Origin: an uncultured Geobacteraceae bacterium
Lineage (GTDB): Bacteria > Desulfobacterota > Desulfuromonadia > Geobacterales > Pseudopelobacteraceae
NCBI GenBank assembly: GCA_903925005.1
Contig: CAIYDX010000036.1
Span: 1-43,984, forward strand
Direction: 5' to 3'
Length of the DNA stretch: 43,984 nucleotides
Notes under the pieces: model-generated
What the model saw: only the letters and a program-made list of their open reading frames with translations
The model's database searches: none
Told to the model about the DNA's origin: nothing
Program-made: the position numbers and the translations under genes
In this document: in pieces, positions 9,874 to 19,448 of the stretch
How positions within the stretch are numbered: position 1 is the first letter of the stretch
Layout: each line of letters begins with the position of its first letter

Positions 9874-11043
9874 ATGAAAATGGAGCCAGTTTCAGGCATT
9901 CAACCGGCAGTACTTAAATGGGCAAGACTGTCGCTCGGTTATGCTGTGTGTGAAGTTGCCGCAAAACTGAAACGCAAGGAAACTGAGATAGAGGAATGGG
10001 AATCAGGAATCAGTACCCCAACCTATCCACAGCTTGAGAAACTGGCATACGAAATTTACAAAACGCCACTTGCAGTATTCTTTCTTCCATCCCCACCTCA
10101 AGAAACAACTCCAGTCAAAGAATTTAGAACCCTGCCGGACGCTGACCTGCAACATTTATTACCTGATACCCGTTTACATATACGTCGGGCACATGCTTTC
10201 CAACTGGCTCTGGCCGAGCTATTTGGAGGACAAAATCCAGCCGCACAACCAATCAGGAAGCACGTTAGGCTCCTGACCGACACTGCCTTCATTACCCAGG
10301 CAGAAAAAATCAGGCAAGCTCTCGGCATTTCACTCCGTGACCAAGTCAAATGGAGAGATGAGGACGTTGCGCTAAAGCAATGGCGCATAGCGATAGAAAA
10401 CGCAGGCATTTTTGTATTCAAGGATTCATTTAAGCAGAAGGCAATCTCTGGTTTTTGCTTGTCTGATGATTCGTTCCCGATCATCTACTTGAATAACAGC
10501 ACCACAAAGACCAGGCAAGTTTTCAGCTTGATGCATGAACTGTCTCACCTCTTGTTGAGCATCAACGGAATCAGCAAGTTTGACAAATCCTATATCAATG
10601 ATCTATCGCAGGGTGAAAAGGCAATTGAACAGTTTTGTAATGCGATATCGGCAGAGATATTGATCCCCATTTCAGACTTTAATGAACAGACGAAAAACCT
10701 TGATCATGTCGAATATCTTGATGAAAGCATATTTGCTGATTTGGCTCGTAGATACGGTGTCAGCAGGGAAGCTATCTTGCGTCGGTTCTACGACCAAGGG
10801 CGGGTAGGTCAGAAATGTTACGAAGAAAAGTCTGAACACTGGAAAGGTCAGCAGAAACGTGGTGGTAGCGGGAATTATTACGCGACACAAAACACGTATC
10901 TGAGCGAGCGGTTTGCCAAGGAAGTTGTTACCCGTTATTACCGTCGCCAGTTCTCAGTGGAGCAGGCATCCGATTTGCTGGGGATCAAGCCCAAAAACTT
11001 TCCTGGCCTTGAACAGAGAATCATGCAAGGAGGTGCAGCATGA
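9874..11043 (+). CDS. XRE-type HTH + ImmA/IrrE metallopeptidase (COG2856)
   Basis: A 389-aa protein. Residues about 10-70 form a Cro/C1-type helix-turn-helix (LKWARLSLGYAVCEVAAKL, then WESGISTPTYPQLEKLA). The central HELSHLL segment (about residue 223) is the HExxH zinc site of the ImmA/IrrE protease family. A C-terminal extension contains VSREAILRRF and KRGGSGNYY. Relatives cleave phage or mobile-element repressors. Comparative work on toxin-antitoxin systems has also proposed XRE-COG2856 proteins as antitoxins of PIN-type partners. The next gene overlaps by four bases and encodes a PIN-like protein, so this pair fits that proposal. The start is supported by AAAGGTGA upstream. Confidence 0.87.
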   Translation: MKMEPVSGIQPAVLKWARLSLGYAVCEVAAKLKRKETEIEEWESGISTPTYPQLEKLAYEIYKTPLAVFFLPSPPQETTPVKEFRTLPDADLQHLLPDTRLHIRRAHAFQLALAELFGGQNPAAQPIRKHVRLLTDTAFITQAEKIRQALGISLRDQVKWRDEDVALKQWRIAIENAGIFVFKDSFKQKAISGFCLSDDSFPIIYLNNSTTKTRQVFSLMHELSHLLLSINGISKFDKSYINDLSQGEKAIEQFCNAISAEILIPISDFNEQTKNLDHVEYLDESIFADLARRYGVSREAILRRFYDQGRVGQKCYEEKSEHWKGQQKRGGSGNYYATQNTYLSERFAKEVVTRYYRRQFSVEQASDLLGIKPKNFPGLEQRIMQGGAA

Positions 11044-11510
11044 TTTATGTTTTCGACACCAGCTCCTTCAGCCCACTCAAACATTTCTACCCGGATGTTT
11101 TCGTTTCCATGTGGTCTGGACTTGACGATCTCTATCAAGCAAAGCAACTAATTTCAACGCGTGAAGCTTGGAAAGAACTGGAGCGTGGCAACCCGGACCA
11201 ACATGTGAATAAATGGCTAATGCCACGTAAAGACCTTTTTCTCACGCCTACAACTGCCGAGATGCAATTCGTGGCCGAAATATTCTCGGTACCTCACTTT
11301 CACAAACTCATCGGTGAGAAACAGCGATTAAACGGCTGGCCGGTTGCTGATCCTTTTTTAATTGCGTGTGCCAAGATTTATGGGGGAACACTGGTGACAG
11401 AAGAGCAAGCAAAGCCAAATTCTCCGAAAATTCCTAACGTGTGTAATCACTTTGGAATCCCCTGTATCAACCTGAATTCATTCATGCAGCAGCAGGGGTG
11501 GAGCTTCTGA
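11040..11510 (+). CDS. DUF4411-type PIN-like toxin candidate
   Basis: A 156-aa protein, translationally coupled to the metallopeptidase gene (ATGA overlap; AGGAGG six bases before the ATG). It opens with MIYVFDTSSF, the first PIN Asp. Near residue 100 is WPVADPFLIACAK and then GTLVTEE, which supply the later acidic residues of the PIN nuclease site. This matches the DUF4411 family. PIN proteins are usually RNases acting as toxins. I infer a toxin-antitoxin or defence pair with the upstream XRE-ImmA protein; no activity can be shown from sequence. Confidence 0.8.
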   Translation: MIYVFDTSSFSPLKHFYPDVFVSMWSGLDDLYQAKQLISTREAWKELERGNPDQHVNKWLMPRKDLFLTPTTAEMQFVAEIFSVPHFHKLIGEKQRLNGWPVADPFLIACAKIYGGTLVTEEQAKPNSPKIPNVCNHFGIPCINLNSFMQQQGWSF

Positions 11511-11586
11511 TGGAAGGCTGGAGGTTCTAGGAGCATACTTAATTCACGATGGATATTTCCCTATATCTGAAGACTACAATTAAACA

Positions 11587-11618
11587 GAGAAGGCTACACC
11601 ACTTGGCACAGCCCTCTC
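11587..11618 (-). terminator. possible terminator between the PIN gene and HU
   Basis: Nine-base arms (GAGAAGGCT / AGCCCTCTC, one G-T wobble on the - strand) enclose a 14-nt loop. It lies between two convergent genes, so it could serve either. On the - strand it is followed by TGTTTA, a weak U-tract. Confidence 0.4.
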
Positions 11619-11665
11619 AATTTACAAAAAATCAGATAATTCCGCGAGCTTCAGCAAGTCCTACC

Positions 11666-11932
11666 TTACAACCCTTTCAAATCCTTGCCAGCCGTAAATT
11701 TACCACTTTTAGATGCGGCAATCTGGATCTCCGCACCAGTCTGCGGATTGCGGCCTTTACGGGCGGCACGCTCTGAAGCACCAAAAGTGCCAAATCCGGG
11801 GAAAGTGATCTTGTCACCGGCCCTCAGCAGTTTGGTGGTAACTGTAATAAAAGCCTCTACAGTCTCTGCTGCCACGGTTTTTGGTACGTCAAGCTCTGTT
11901 GCTACTGCTGCTACAAATTCTGCTTTTGTCAT
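11666..11932 (-). CDS. HU-family DNA-binding protein
   Basis: An 88-aa histone-like protein close to the usual 90 residues. It opens MTKAEFVAAVATEL. The DNA-binding arm region has GDKITFPGFGTFGASERAARKGRNP, with the family block GFGTF, the R-x-GRNPQTG arm tip, and a basic KSGKFTAGKDL end. It bends and compacts DNA without strong sequence preference. An AGGAG site lies a few bases before the ATG. A short upstream ORF overlaps the start by three bases, so the two may be co-translated. It lies at the edge between the defence island and the decayed zone; HU genes are common on mobile elements too. Confidence 0.93.
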   Translation of the reverse strand: MTKAEFVAAVATELDVPKTVAAETVEAFITVTTKLLRAGDKITFPGFGTFGASERAARKGRNPQTGAEIQIAASKSGKFTAGKDLKGL

Positions 11933-12105
11933 GTTGTTTCTCCTTTTAAGTTTGTGCCGTTCTCAGCGCTAACAATCACTCGTTTAGCCCATTCAACAGC
12001 TTTTTGATAGCGAACCATATCTTCAGTTGTGAAACGGCTTCCGCCTGTTATTGCCTGTGATGATTCAAGAAGTGCTTTTATCGCGGCCAGCAGATCACTT
12101 TCCAA
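11929..12105 (-). CDS. small unknown ORF coupled to HU
   Basis: I do not recognise this protein. With a TTG start at 12105 it has 58 residues, beginning ESDLLAAIKALLESSQ after the initiator and containing RFTTEDMVRYQKAVEWAKR. Its TGA overlaps the HU ATG (ATGA), and the HU ribosome site lies inside it. The frame stays open for another 15 codons upstream to a TAA, with no ATG until codon 30 of the TTG version. The amphipathic helix pattern and the coupling argue that it is coding. It could be a small regulator or a truncated gene. The start is unsure. Confidence 0.45.
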   Translation of the reverse strand: MESDLLAAIKALLESSQAITGGSRFTTEDMVRYQKAVEWAKRVIVSAENGTNLKGETT

Positions 12106-12304
12106 TAACGTTATTGTCGTAGTTGACCCACTAAAAATAGAGGCGAATTGTTACCATGAATATACGCTGCGGTCAACGCTGTTGCCGGGAAAAGAGACAT
12201 CTGGTTCGCACGTTATCCCACCAAGTTGAAAATTGGATGGCATCAGGAATGTTGTGGTACAGTAGATTTCTGTTGGCTGATTATTTCTTCAGAAGGATCT
12301 TGGA

Positions 12305-12733
12305 TTGAAAAAAAAACTGAAAATTAATAAGCACTTCACTCCATGCCGCATTGATGACGAAGATGAGATGTACCCGAATGGTATCTTCGTTTTCAACATC
12401 ACAAAGATGGCTGAATATATTCGGAATAACAGCATCACCTGTGAAGATGTTCTGGTCAAAGACTTCAGCAGAGGCTCTTCAAAGTTCAAGGAAAGCCATC
12501 TGGCTATAGTTGATGTAACGAAGCCTGTCATTTTGGCTGAGATTTCACCCGGTCGCTACAATGTGATTGACGGCAATCACAGAATGGAACAGGCCCGAAG
12601 ATTGGGAATCGAAAAGCTTCCGGCATACAAAATAATCCCTGAGCAGCACCTGCAGTTCCTGACGACTGAACAGGGCTATCTGGCATACATCGAATACTGG
12701 AACAGTAAACTGAAGGAGATAAACCATCATTGA
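12305..12733 (+). CDS. ParB/sulfiredoxin-fold domain protein
   Basis: A 142-aa protein with a probable TTG start at 12305, nine bases after AGAAGG. The C-terminal half carries GRYNVIDGNHRMEQARRLG, which matches the ParB/Srx-type core (x-V-I-D-G-x-H-R-x-x-A). A preceding strand (HLAIVDVTKPVILAEI) fits the same fold. There is no HTH or ParA partner, so it is not a plasmid partition system. Stand-alone proteins of this kind occur in mobile and defence regions and may bind or cut DNA, or hydrolyse nucleotides. Its role here is unknown. Confidence 0.65.
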   Translation: MKKKLKINKHFTPCRIDDEDEMYPNGIFVFNITKMAEYIRNNSITCEDVLVKDFSRGSSKFKESHLAIVDVTKPVILAEISPGRYNVIDGNHRMEQARRLGIEKLPAYKIIPEQHLQFLTTEQGYLAYIEYWNSKLKEINHH

Positions 12734-13006
12734 ACTGTAACAACAACATCAGATTCTCATATATCTTCAGGGGAAGTATGAGACCTCAAAATGGTAAAAT
12801 ATCGGAAGGGCCTAAGCTGGACACCGAAAGGTGCGTCTATTTCAAGCGTGTTTTCTGTGTGCACAAATGTCCATTAATGAGGACTTAATGTATATAAATA
12901 GTATCGTATCAATCCGATATCATTACATTTAATGTCAGTTAATAAACAAACAAAACAGTTTCAACACATGGGCAAAGAACAGTTTTCAGCAGACTCTAAG
13001 CTATCA
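12734..13006. other. gene-free stretch, nothing recognised
   Basis: No credible coding region, RNA gene or strong hairpin was seen on either strand. It is AT-rich with scattered stops. It borders the degraded sequence that follows. Confidence 0.5.
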
Positions 13007-13111
13007 TTACGCTTTCTGCTTGAACGGTAAAACCTTAGTTCCTGTTTTTAATCCGTCCAGATAATCTGCCCAGGTTCTCCTTGTCGTAAGTATCGATACA
13101 ATGTCTCTCTG
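13007..13111 (-). pseudogene. probable C-terminal tail of a tyrosine recombinase (integrase)
   Basis: A stop-to-stop fragment of 34 residues includes TRRTWADYLDGLKTG and then TKVLPFKQKA before TAA. The R-x-W-ADYLD-x-L-x-x-G pattern followed by a V-x-P-F-basic end is familiar from the extreme C-terminus of phage-type integrases. The catalytic residues are missing. The fragment is cut off upstream by a TAA next to the repeats at 13125-13201. Only the tail is visible, so the identification is tentative. Confidence 0.4.
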
Positions 13112-13124
13112 TTATATTTATAAA

Positions 13125-13147
13125 AATGTTAATAAAGTTTGTCACTG
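13125..13147 (+). repeat. 23-bp direct repeat, copy 1
   Basis: AATGTTAATAAAGTTTGTCACTG, which recurs at 13179-13201 with one change (AAT becomes ATT in the middle). The two copies are spaced 54 bp apart. This resembles the repeated transposase-binding sites at some insertion sequence ends. Confidence 0.7.
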
Positions 13148-13172
13148 ACGACCCAAATTCGAAAAATATCCT

Positions 13173-13201
13173 AGTGACAATGTTAATTAAGTTTGTCACT
13201 G
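13173..13201 (+). repeat. direct repeat copy 2 with perfect 8-bp inverted arms
   Basis: AGTGACAA (13173-13180) and TTGTCACT (13193-13200) are perfect inverted arms around a 12-nt centre. The same segment contains the second copy of the 23-bp repeat. Only copy 2 has the full palindrome. No transposase is present nearby. Confidence 0.65.
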
Positions 13202-13270
13202 GAAGAATTGCTGGGCAATAATTAACCTGTAACGTTGATTTATGATTAGATACTTTAAAGAATAAAACGC

Positions 13271-13303
13271 AAGAGCCGCTTCCGTATCGGGAACGGCTCT
13301 TTT
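13271..13303 (+). terminator. rho-independent terminator
   Basis: An eight-base stem AAGAGCCG / CGGCTCTT continues, after one mismatch, into an inner stem closed by a TAT loop and ends in TTTT. It is a strong hairpin on the + strand with a short T-run. No intact + strand gene ends directly before it; the ParB-like gene lies about 540 bp upstream. It may belong to a lost gene. Confidence 0.7.
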
Positions 13304-13341
13304 GCAATCAGAATGTATAAAGTAAGATGTGAAAATAATCG

Positions 13342-13864
13342 TTAAGCACAACCTGCGACCCTTCCGGATCTCCAGGGCGGCCGTCTAACCCCTTGTGCCC
13401 GATCAGGGAAGTATCGTTCCAAAGAGATGGTGGACGGCTTACAATGCCCGATACTTTTGGAATTATAATTGTCGTCAGTCGGCGTGAGTTCTAATTGTCG
13501 CTCATCATCATGCTGTCGGGTTCGTATTTGAGCCCAGCAACTGCCGAGCCCCAATGACAGTGCCGTAAACTGGATTATTATCGCTGCTATGGAACAGTCC
13601 TCAACCCAGACGTCTGATTTGGCACTATCGGCGCAGACGACAATGGCTAGAGGCGCGTCTTTCACAAGATCCGAACCATGCTGTTTCGATTTGGAGAGCT
13701 TAGCAAGTATTTCCGAATCATCAACAGGAATGAATTCCCACGGATTTATGCCCCGAGATGATGGTGCCCTGAGTGCTGCTTCAATAATGGTTTCAATATT
13801 TCAGGTGTTATTTTTCAGTTGTGAATTTCCGTATGCTGCGGCGTTTGCTTAATAGTTCGATCAT
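13342..13864 (-). pseudogene. frameshifted nitroreductase-family gene
   Basis: A good ribosome site (AGGAG) precedes ATG at 13864 and the start MIELLSKRRSIRKFTTEK, the FMN-binding RRSIR-F motif of nitroreductases, which then runs into TAA. The family sequence resumes in another frame: NIETIIEAALRAPSS, WEFIPVDD, then KDAPLAIVVCAD, VWVEDCSIAAIII and LSLGLGSCWAQIR. Beyond about 13501 the similarity fades and the expected C-terminal IGYP block is missing. It is an inactivated gene with at least one frameshift and a degraded 3' end. Confidence 0.7.
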
Positions 13865-13892
13865 TAATTCGATCTCCTAAATAAAATATCAA

Positions 13893-14054
13893 CTACATCA
13901 AAATGTACAGAAAAGGAAGAGTGCCAAAAGAAAAGATGATGCCAACCCCCACTAATGCTACGGCCAATTCAGCTTCCATACCGGCAATTGCAGCCATTGC
14001 TGCAGCAGTAACCATTGGAGGCATACGGCTCTCTTCTGAACGGGATAGCAATGC
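13893..14054 (-). pseudogene. C-terminal scrap of a membrane transporter (AEC-like?)
   Basis: A stop-to-stop fragment of about 53 residues. It includes EESRMPPMVTAAAAMAAIAG and then ELAVALVGVGIIFSFGTLPF before TAG, that is, the last amphipathic stretch and final membrane helix of a carrier. The small-residue helix and the ending resemble auxin-efflux-carrier-type permeases, but the match is loose. The upstream part is lost, and 14055-14190 shows nothing recognisable. It is not functional. Confidence 0.4.
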
Positions 14055-14190
14055 TTAACCAGTGAAAAAACGCCAGCTCCCGGACCACGCTAATCAACGG
14101 GCACAAAGCACCAATGGCGATACGGCCTCCTCATCCCGGCTACCGATAGTATGGTAGCCAAACATGAGGTGAATCTCAAGTTACTCTATG

Positions 14191-14212
14191 AAAAATCGCT
14201 CCTGAAGGGGCG
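14191..14212 (-). terminator. weak terminator after the TauE/SafE gene
   Basis: On the - strand CGCCCC-TTCA-GGAGCG (one mismatch) is followed by ATTTTTC, starting 24 bases after the permease stop. It would close the long - strand locus. Confidence 0.45.
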
Positions 14213-14235
14213 TAGGTCCCTAATAACTAAGAAAG

Positions 14236-14994
14236 TTAACGAACAAACAACCAGACCGTCAGCACTGAGCCGACTATGATAATGAAACCTCGCAGCAGTT
14301 TTTCTGGTACACGATGCATTAACCAAGACCCAGTAAAACCTCCAGCAATCCCGCCTAATCCAAGAGCAAATACTGCAGGCCAATAAACCTGTTTGGAAAG
14401 AGCAAAGATAGCTACCGCTGAGGCGTTCATTGCCATTGCTAGAAAGTTTTTATTAGCCGAGGCTGCGCGGATTGGTAGACCAGCGACAGTAAGTGCTGCT
14501 AACATTAAGAAGCCGATGCCACCTCCAAAGTATCCGCCATAGATTGCAATACATATTTGAATAGCAATCAACACAAATGGTGGTACAACCTGAGCCACTT
14601 GCAACGGGTTACGACGAAAGGTTCCCCATGCGAATACGCTGGTAGCAAATAACACCAACCAAGGTACAAGCTTAGAAAAAAAAGTAACCGGTGTGTTGAG
14701 AAGCAATAACGCGCCACATACCCCACCTGCGCAACTGACAAAAAATAGGCGGCGGAAACGGATCGGGCCAACATCGCTAAGTAGGTTACGCCCTGCAATT
14801 GCAGAAGTAATCTGATTCGGAAACAACGCAATGGTTGATGTCATGTTGGCAGCAAGCGGATTTAGTCCAAATAATAATAATGCAGGGAAAGTTATGAATG
14901 ACCCACCACCAGCTAAAACATTCTGCGTACCCGCATAAAAGCCAACAGCAGCTATTAGTAAAATTGAATAAAGATCATTGTGTATTACCAACAT
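14236..14994 (-). CDS. TauE/SafE-family (TSUP) membrane permease
   Basis: About 252 residues with the alternating hydrophobic helices of the TSUP family. The N-terminal half contains GTQNVLAGGGSFITFPALL and LAANMTSTIALFP; the C-terminal half repeats the fold with GGYFGGGIGFLMLAAL and ASANKNFLAM. These paired G-rich segments are the family hallmark. The ATG at 14994 (five bases after GGAG) is preferred over the GTG at 15000. Members export or import sulfite, sulfonates, sulfoacetate or small organic acids. It is the last gene of the - strand block, separated from sucD by about 100 bp. The substrate is unknown; a hydroxy or keto acid would fit the context. Confidence 0.88.
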   Translation of the reverse strand: MLVIHNDLYSILLIAAVGFYAGTQNVLAGGGSFITFPALLLFGLNPLAANMTSTIALFPNQITSAIAGRNLLSDVGPIRFRRLFFVSCAGGVCGALLLLNTPVTFFSKLVPWLVLFATSVFAWGTFRRNPLQVAQVVPPFVLIAIQICIAIYGGYFGGGIGFLMLAALTVAGLPIRAASANKNFLAMAMNASAVAIFALSKQVYWPAVFALGLGGIAGGFTGSWLMHRVPEKLLRGFIIIVGSVLTVWLFVR

Positions 14995-15100
14995 ATACAC
15001 TCCAAAAATATTTTCAATGGGTTGGCAATATGCTGTTCCCAGTTAGTGCCCAACACTTCTAATAGCGTGCTGCCTCTTTAATCCATTACGACTGATAAAA

Positions 15101-15973
15101 TTACGGTTTGTATATTTTCAAGAGTGCCTGCGCCATCTCTGCTGGGCTGTCAGCCACGCTGATTCCGCACTCTCTCAACACACTTACTTTTTCGGTTGCC
15201 GTTCCCTTACCTCCGGAGATGATGGCGCCAGCATGCCCCATTCGCTTACCAGGAGGAGCAGTTACGCCAGCGATATAGGCCGCCACCGGCTTGGTCATAT
15301 GGTTTTTGACGAAGTAAGCCCCATCTTCCTCTGAGGTCCCGCCGATCTCACCGATCATAATGACAGCTTCGGTGTTGGGGTCAGCCTCGAACAGTCGAAG
15401 CACATCAAGATGGTTGGTGCCGTTGACTGGGTCACCGCCAATTCCTACGCAGGTGGATTGGCCGAGGCCGAGACAAGTCAACTGCCAGACGGCTTCATAG
15501 GTCAGAGTGCCGGAGCGGGAGACGACACCGACCTTGCCCGGTTTGTGGATGTACCCGGGCATAATGCCGATCTTGCATTCTCCCGGGGTGATCACACCGG
15601 GACAGTTGGGACCGATTAAGCGTGTCTTTTTGCCTTTCATGTACTGTTTGACCTTGACCATGTCCAAAACCGGGATACCTTCGGTGATACAGCAAACCAG
15701 TTCAATACTGGCATCTACCGCTTCCATGATTGAGTCGGCGGCAAAAGGAGGGGGGACAAAGATGACTGATGCGGTAGCGCCGGTCTGGTAAACGGCCTCT
15801 ATAACCGTGTCAAATACTGGAAAGCAGTCAATAATTGAGCCGCCCTTGCCGGGTGTTACACCACCTACCATATGTGTACCGTAGTCTCGAGCCCCCTGAG
15901 CATGGAACAGTCCGGTTGCGCCGGTGATCCCCTGTGTGATGACTTTGGTGTCTTTATTGATCATAATACTCAT
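15101..15973 (-). CDS. sucD: succinyl-CoA ligase (ADP-forming) alpha subunit
   Basis: A 290-aa CoA-binding subunit. The N-terminal Rossmann region has [20 protein letters not shown] and [29 protein letters not shown] lies in the middle, and the active-site His that is phosphorylated sits in [16 protein letters not shown] (about residue 240-255). It converts succinyl-CoA plus ADP to succinate plus ATP, or the reverse. The start overlaps the sucC stop (ATGA) with AGGAG upstream, so the subunits are coupled. Close relatives act on malate (MtkB), but nothing here favours that over succinate. Confidence 0.95.
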   Translation of the reverse strand: MSIMINKDTKVITQGITGATGLFHAQGARDYGTHMVGGVTPGKGGSIIDCFPVFDTVIEAVYQTGATASVIFVPPPFAADSIMEAVDASIELVCCITEGIPVLDMVKVKQYMKGKKTRLIGPNCPGVITPGECKIGIMPGYIHKPGKVGVVSRSGTLTYEAVWQLTCLGLGQSTCVGIGGDPVNGTNHLDVLRLFEADPNTEAVIMIGEIGGTSEEDGAYFVKNHMTKPVAAYIAGVTAPPGKRMGHAGAIISGGKGTATEKVSVLRECGISVADSPAEMAQALLKIYKP

Positions 15974-17142
15974 TGGTCGACTCCTTTCACGGCCCGAACT
16001 ATTTTCTGGGCCGCATCGGCCATGCCGTCGGCGGCTACGATATTCAAACCGCTCTCTGCCAGCATTTTTTTGCCCAAATCAACATTTGTCCCCTCAAGGC
16101 GGACAACTAGTGGAACCTGAAGTGAAACCTGCTTAGCGGCTTCGATAACCCCAATTGCGATGATATCGCATTTCATTATTCCACCAAAAATGTTGACTAG
16201 GATTCCCTTTACATTTTTGTCGGAGAGAATAAGTTTAAAGGCTTCAGTGACTCGCTCGACAGAGGCCCCACCTCCGACATCCAGAAAGTTTGCAGGGTCT
16301 CCGCCGTAGTGCTTGACAATATCCATAGTGGCCATGGCAAGCCCCGCTCCATTGACCAAGCAGCCGATGTTGCCGGTAAGCGATATGTAGGAAAGATCAT
16401 GCTGTGAGGCTTCGACTTCGTTGGGGTCTTCTTCGTCGTAGTCGCGCATGTCACTGAGTTTTGGATGACGGAAGACGGCGTTGTCGTCAAAGCCGAATTT
16501 TGCGTCCAGAGCGATCAGGGTTTCCTCTGCGGTGACCACCAAGGGGTTAATCTCAAGCATGGAGCAGTCACAGGCGATAAAGGTCTTGTAGAGCCCTTGC
16601 AGCACCTCGACAGCCTTATTAACAAGTTTTCCTGCAAGACCAAGGCTGAAAGCAATTTTGCGACATTGGAAGGCCGTCAGGCCGACTAGAGGATCTATCG
16701 TTTCCGTGAAAATTTTATCGGGTGTGCTGGCAGCGACCTCTTCAATGTCCATACCACCCTCGGTTGAAGCCATGACGGTGACCTTTGAGCTACCTCTATC
16801 GACCACCAAACTGACGTAAATTTCGTTAGTGATATTGCAGCCGTTTTCCACAAGGACACGCGTTACCAGTTTGCCTTCAGGGCCAGTCTGGTGAGTACGT
16901 AGGATCATACCGAGCATGTCACGGGCAATCATGCGAACCTCGTCTGACGTACGCGCCAGCTTTACACCACCTCCCTTACCACGTCCGCCTGCGTGAATTT
17001 GCGCCTTGACGACCCAAGGGCCGTCTCCCAGACGCTTGGCCCATTCTCGGGCACTGGCTCCGTTGTAGCAAACGTGACCGTCAGGAACCGGTACGCCGAA
17101 TTGTCGTAATATTGCTTTTGCTTGATACTCGTGAATATTCAT
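15970..17142 (-). CDS. sucC: succinyl-CoA ligase (ADP-forming) beta subunit
   Basis: A 390-aa ATP-grasp subunit. [20 protein letters not shown] opens the protein. Nucleotide-binding segments are [20 protein letters not shown] and [31 protein letters not shown] and [16 protein letters not shown] lie near the C-terminus. The [11 protein letters not shown] ending is typical of SucC. GGAG lies five bases before the ATG. A 125-bp gap separates it from the gntR gene, so sucCD may have its own promoter; a GGAACC half-site there resembles the operators described elsewhere in this locus, but only weakly. Confidence 0.95.
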   Translation of the reverse strand: MNIHEYQAKAILRQFGVPVPDGHVCYNGASAREWAKRLGDGPWVVKAQIHAGGRGKGGGVKLARTSDEVRMIARDMLGMILRTHQTGPEGKLVTRVLVENGCNITNEIYVSLVVDRGSSKVTVMASTEGGMDIEEVAASTPDKIFTETIDPLVGLTAFQCRKIAFSLGLAGKLVNKAVEVLQGLYKTFIACDCSMLEINPLVVTAEETLIALDAKFGFDDNAVFRHPKLSDMRDYDEEDPNEVEASQHDLSYISLTGNIGCLVNGAGLAMATMDIVKHYGGDPANFLDVGGGASVERVTEAFKLILSDKNVKGILVNIFGGIMKCDIIAIGVIEAAKQVSLQVPLVVRLEGTNVDLGKKMLAESGLNIVAADGMADAAQKIVRAVKGVDQ

Positions 17143-17267
17143 ATTTTCTCCAATAAATTGACGTAATAATCCAACCTAGAGATTAAGGCGTGCTTATACT
17201 CACTTTGTACATTGGTTCCTGATTCATATATTACAAAACGAGATATTCCGATTTGCTTCCACAAGTT

Positions 17268-17969
17268 CTAATAATTGATTGAAGGTGTTGCACCATCCAT
17301 CATGACTTGACCACTATATTCGGCGTTTTTGCGAACAAGCGTTGCGGCAAGATCAGAATCCTTTTTCCTGAAAGCATCGATTATTTTATTATGTTCCTGT
17401 ACTGAAGTAGCCATCCGTCCCGGTAGGCTAAGTGAGGTAAAACGCATAAGTTGAAATTTAGTAACCAAACCGGATACTAATTCATGTAACTTTCCATTTT
17501 CTGAGGCTCTTATGAATACCTCGTGGAAATCACCGTGAATTTTAAAGAATTTCTTGATATCTCCGCTTTGTGCAAGTCCAGCAAGTCTATCGTTAATAGA
17601 TTGAAGGCGATCAAGATCTTTAGAACTTAATTTCTCACAGGCACGGGATGCCGCGTACCCTTCCAGAATACCCTTGATTGAATAAAACTCATCAACATCT
17701 TTGGCACTGAATTCACTAACAATAGCGCCACGTCGTGGGATAACCTTCAGATACCCTTCTGACTCAAGCTGCCGAAAAGCCTCACGTATCGGAGTACGAC
17801 TTATAGCATAGCGCTCAGCCAGCTCAGGTTCAGAGATCCGGCTTCCTGCCTTGAAATCTCCTGTTATTATAGAATCGCGGACATTTTCCAGTATTTTTTC
17901 CCGAAGAGTGAGATGCTTAATCTGCGTCTTTTTCATCTTCGATACTTTCCCAAGATTTGATTGATTCAT
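17268..17969 (-). CDS. GntR-family transcriptional regulator, FCD (FadR) subfamily
   Basis: A 233-aa protein with an N-terminal winged HTH (LREKILENVRDSIITGDF, then ELAERYAISRTPIREAFRQL, about 20-75). An all-helical FCD ligand domain follows (DVDEFYSIKGILEGYAA, HGDFHEVFIRASEN, EHNKIIDAFRKKD), with the Asp/His residues that bind metal and carboxylate ligands. Regulators of this type commonly sense hydroxy acids such as glycolate, lactate or gluconate (for example GlcC and LldR). Its position among the glycolytic genes, in a locus with glycolate-oxidase-like subunits, fits such a ligand. The first ATG has no clear ribosome site; the second Met (residue 12) is an alternative. Confidence 0.9.
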   Translation of the reverse strand: MNQSNLGKVSKMKKTQIKHLTLREKILENVRDSIITGDFKAGSRISEPELAERYAISRTPIREAFRQLESEGYLKVIPRRGAIVSEFSAKDVDEFYSIKGILEGYAASRACEKLSSKDLDRLQSINDRLAGLAQSGDIKKFFKIHGDFHEVFIRASENGKLHELVSGLVTKFQLMRFTSLSLPGRMATSVQEHNKIIDAFRKKDSDLAATLVRKNAEYSGQVMMDGATPSINY

Positions 17970-18017
17970 TTACAGTGCACCCTAGGAAGACCATATATTG
18001 ACATGATCCATCTGTAT

Positions 18018-19367
<1,350 letters not shown>

Positions 19368-19448
19368 TTATAATAATGCTAACGAATATTTTAATTTATG
19401 AAAAGCAGGATATTATTGCTTATTGTTGAATAGGACACCACGTCCCGT

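Noticed and set aside
11549-11776. 75-codon + strand frame running into the HU gene
   Set aside because: Its second half is the complement of HU; no ribosome site or family resemblance.
12029-12229. 66-codon + strand frame
   Set aside because: It overlaps the HU-coupled ORF on the other strand and shows no domain pattern or ribosome site.
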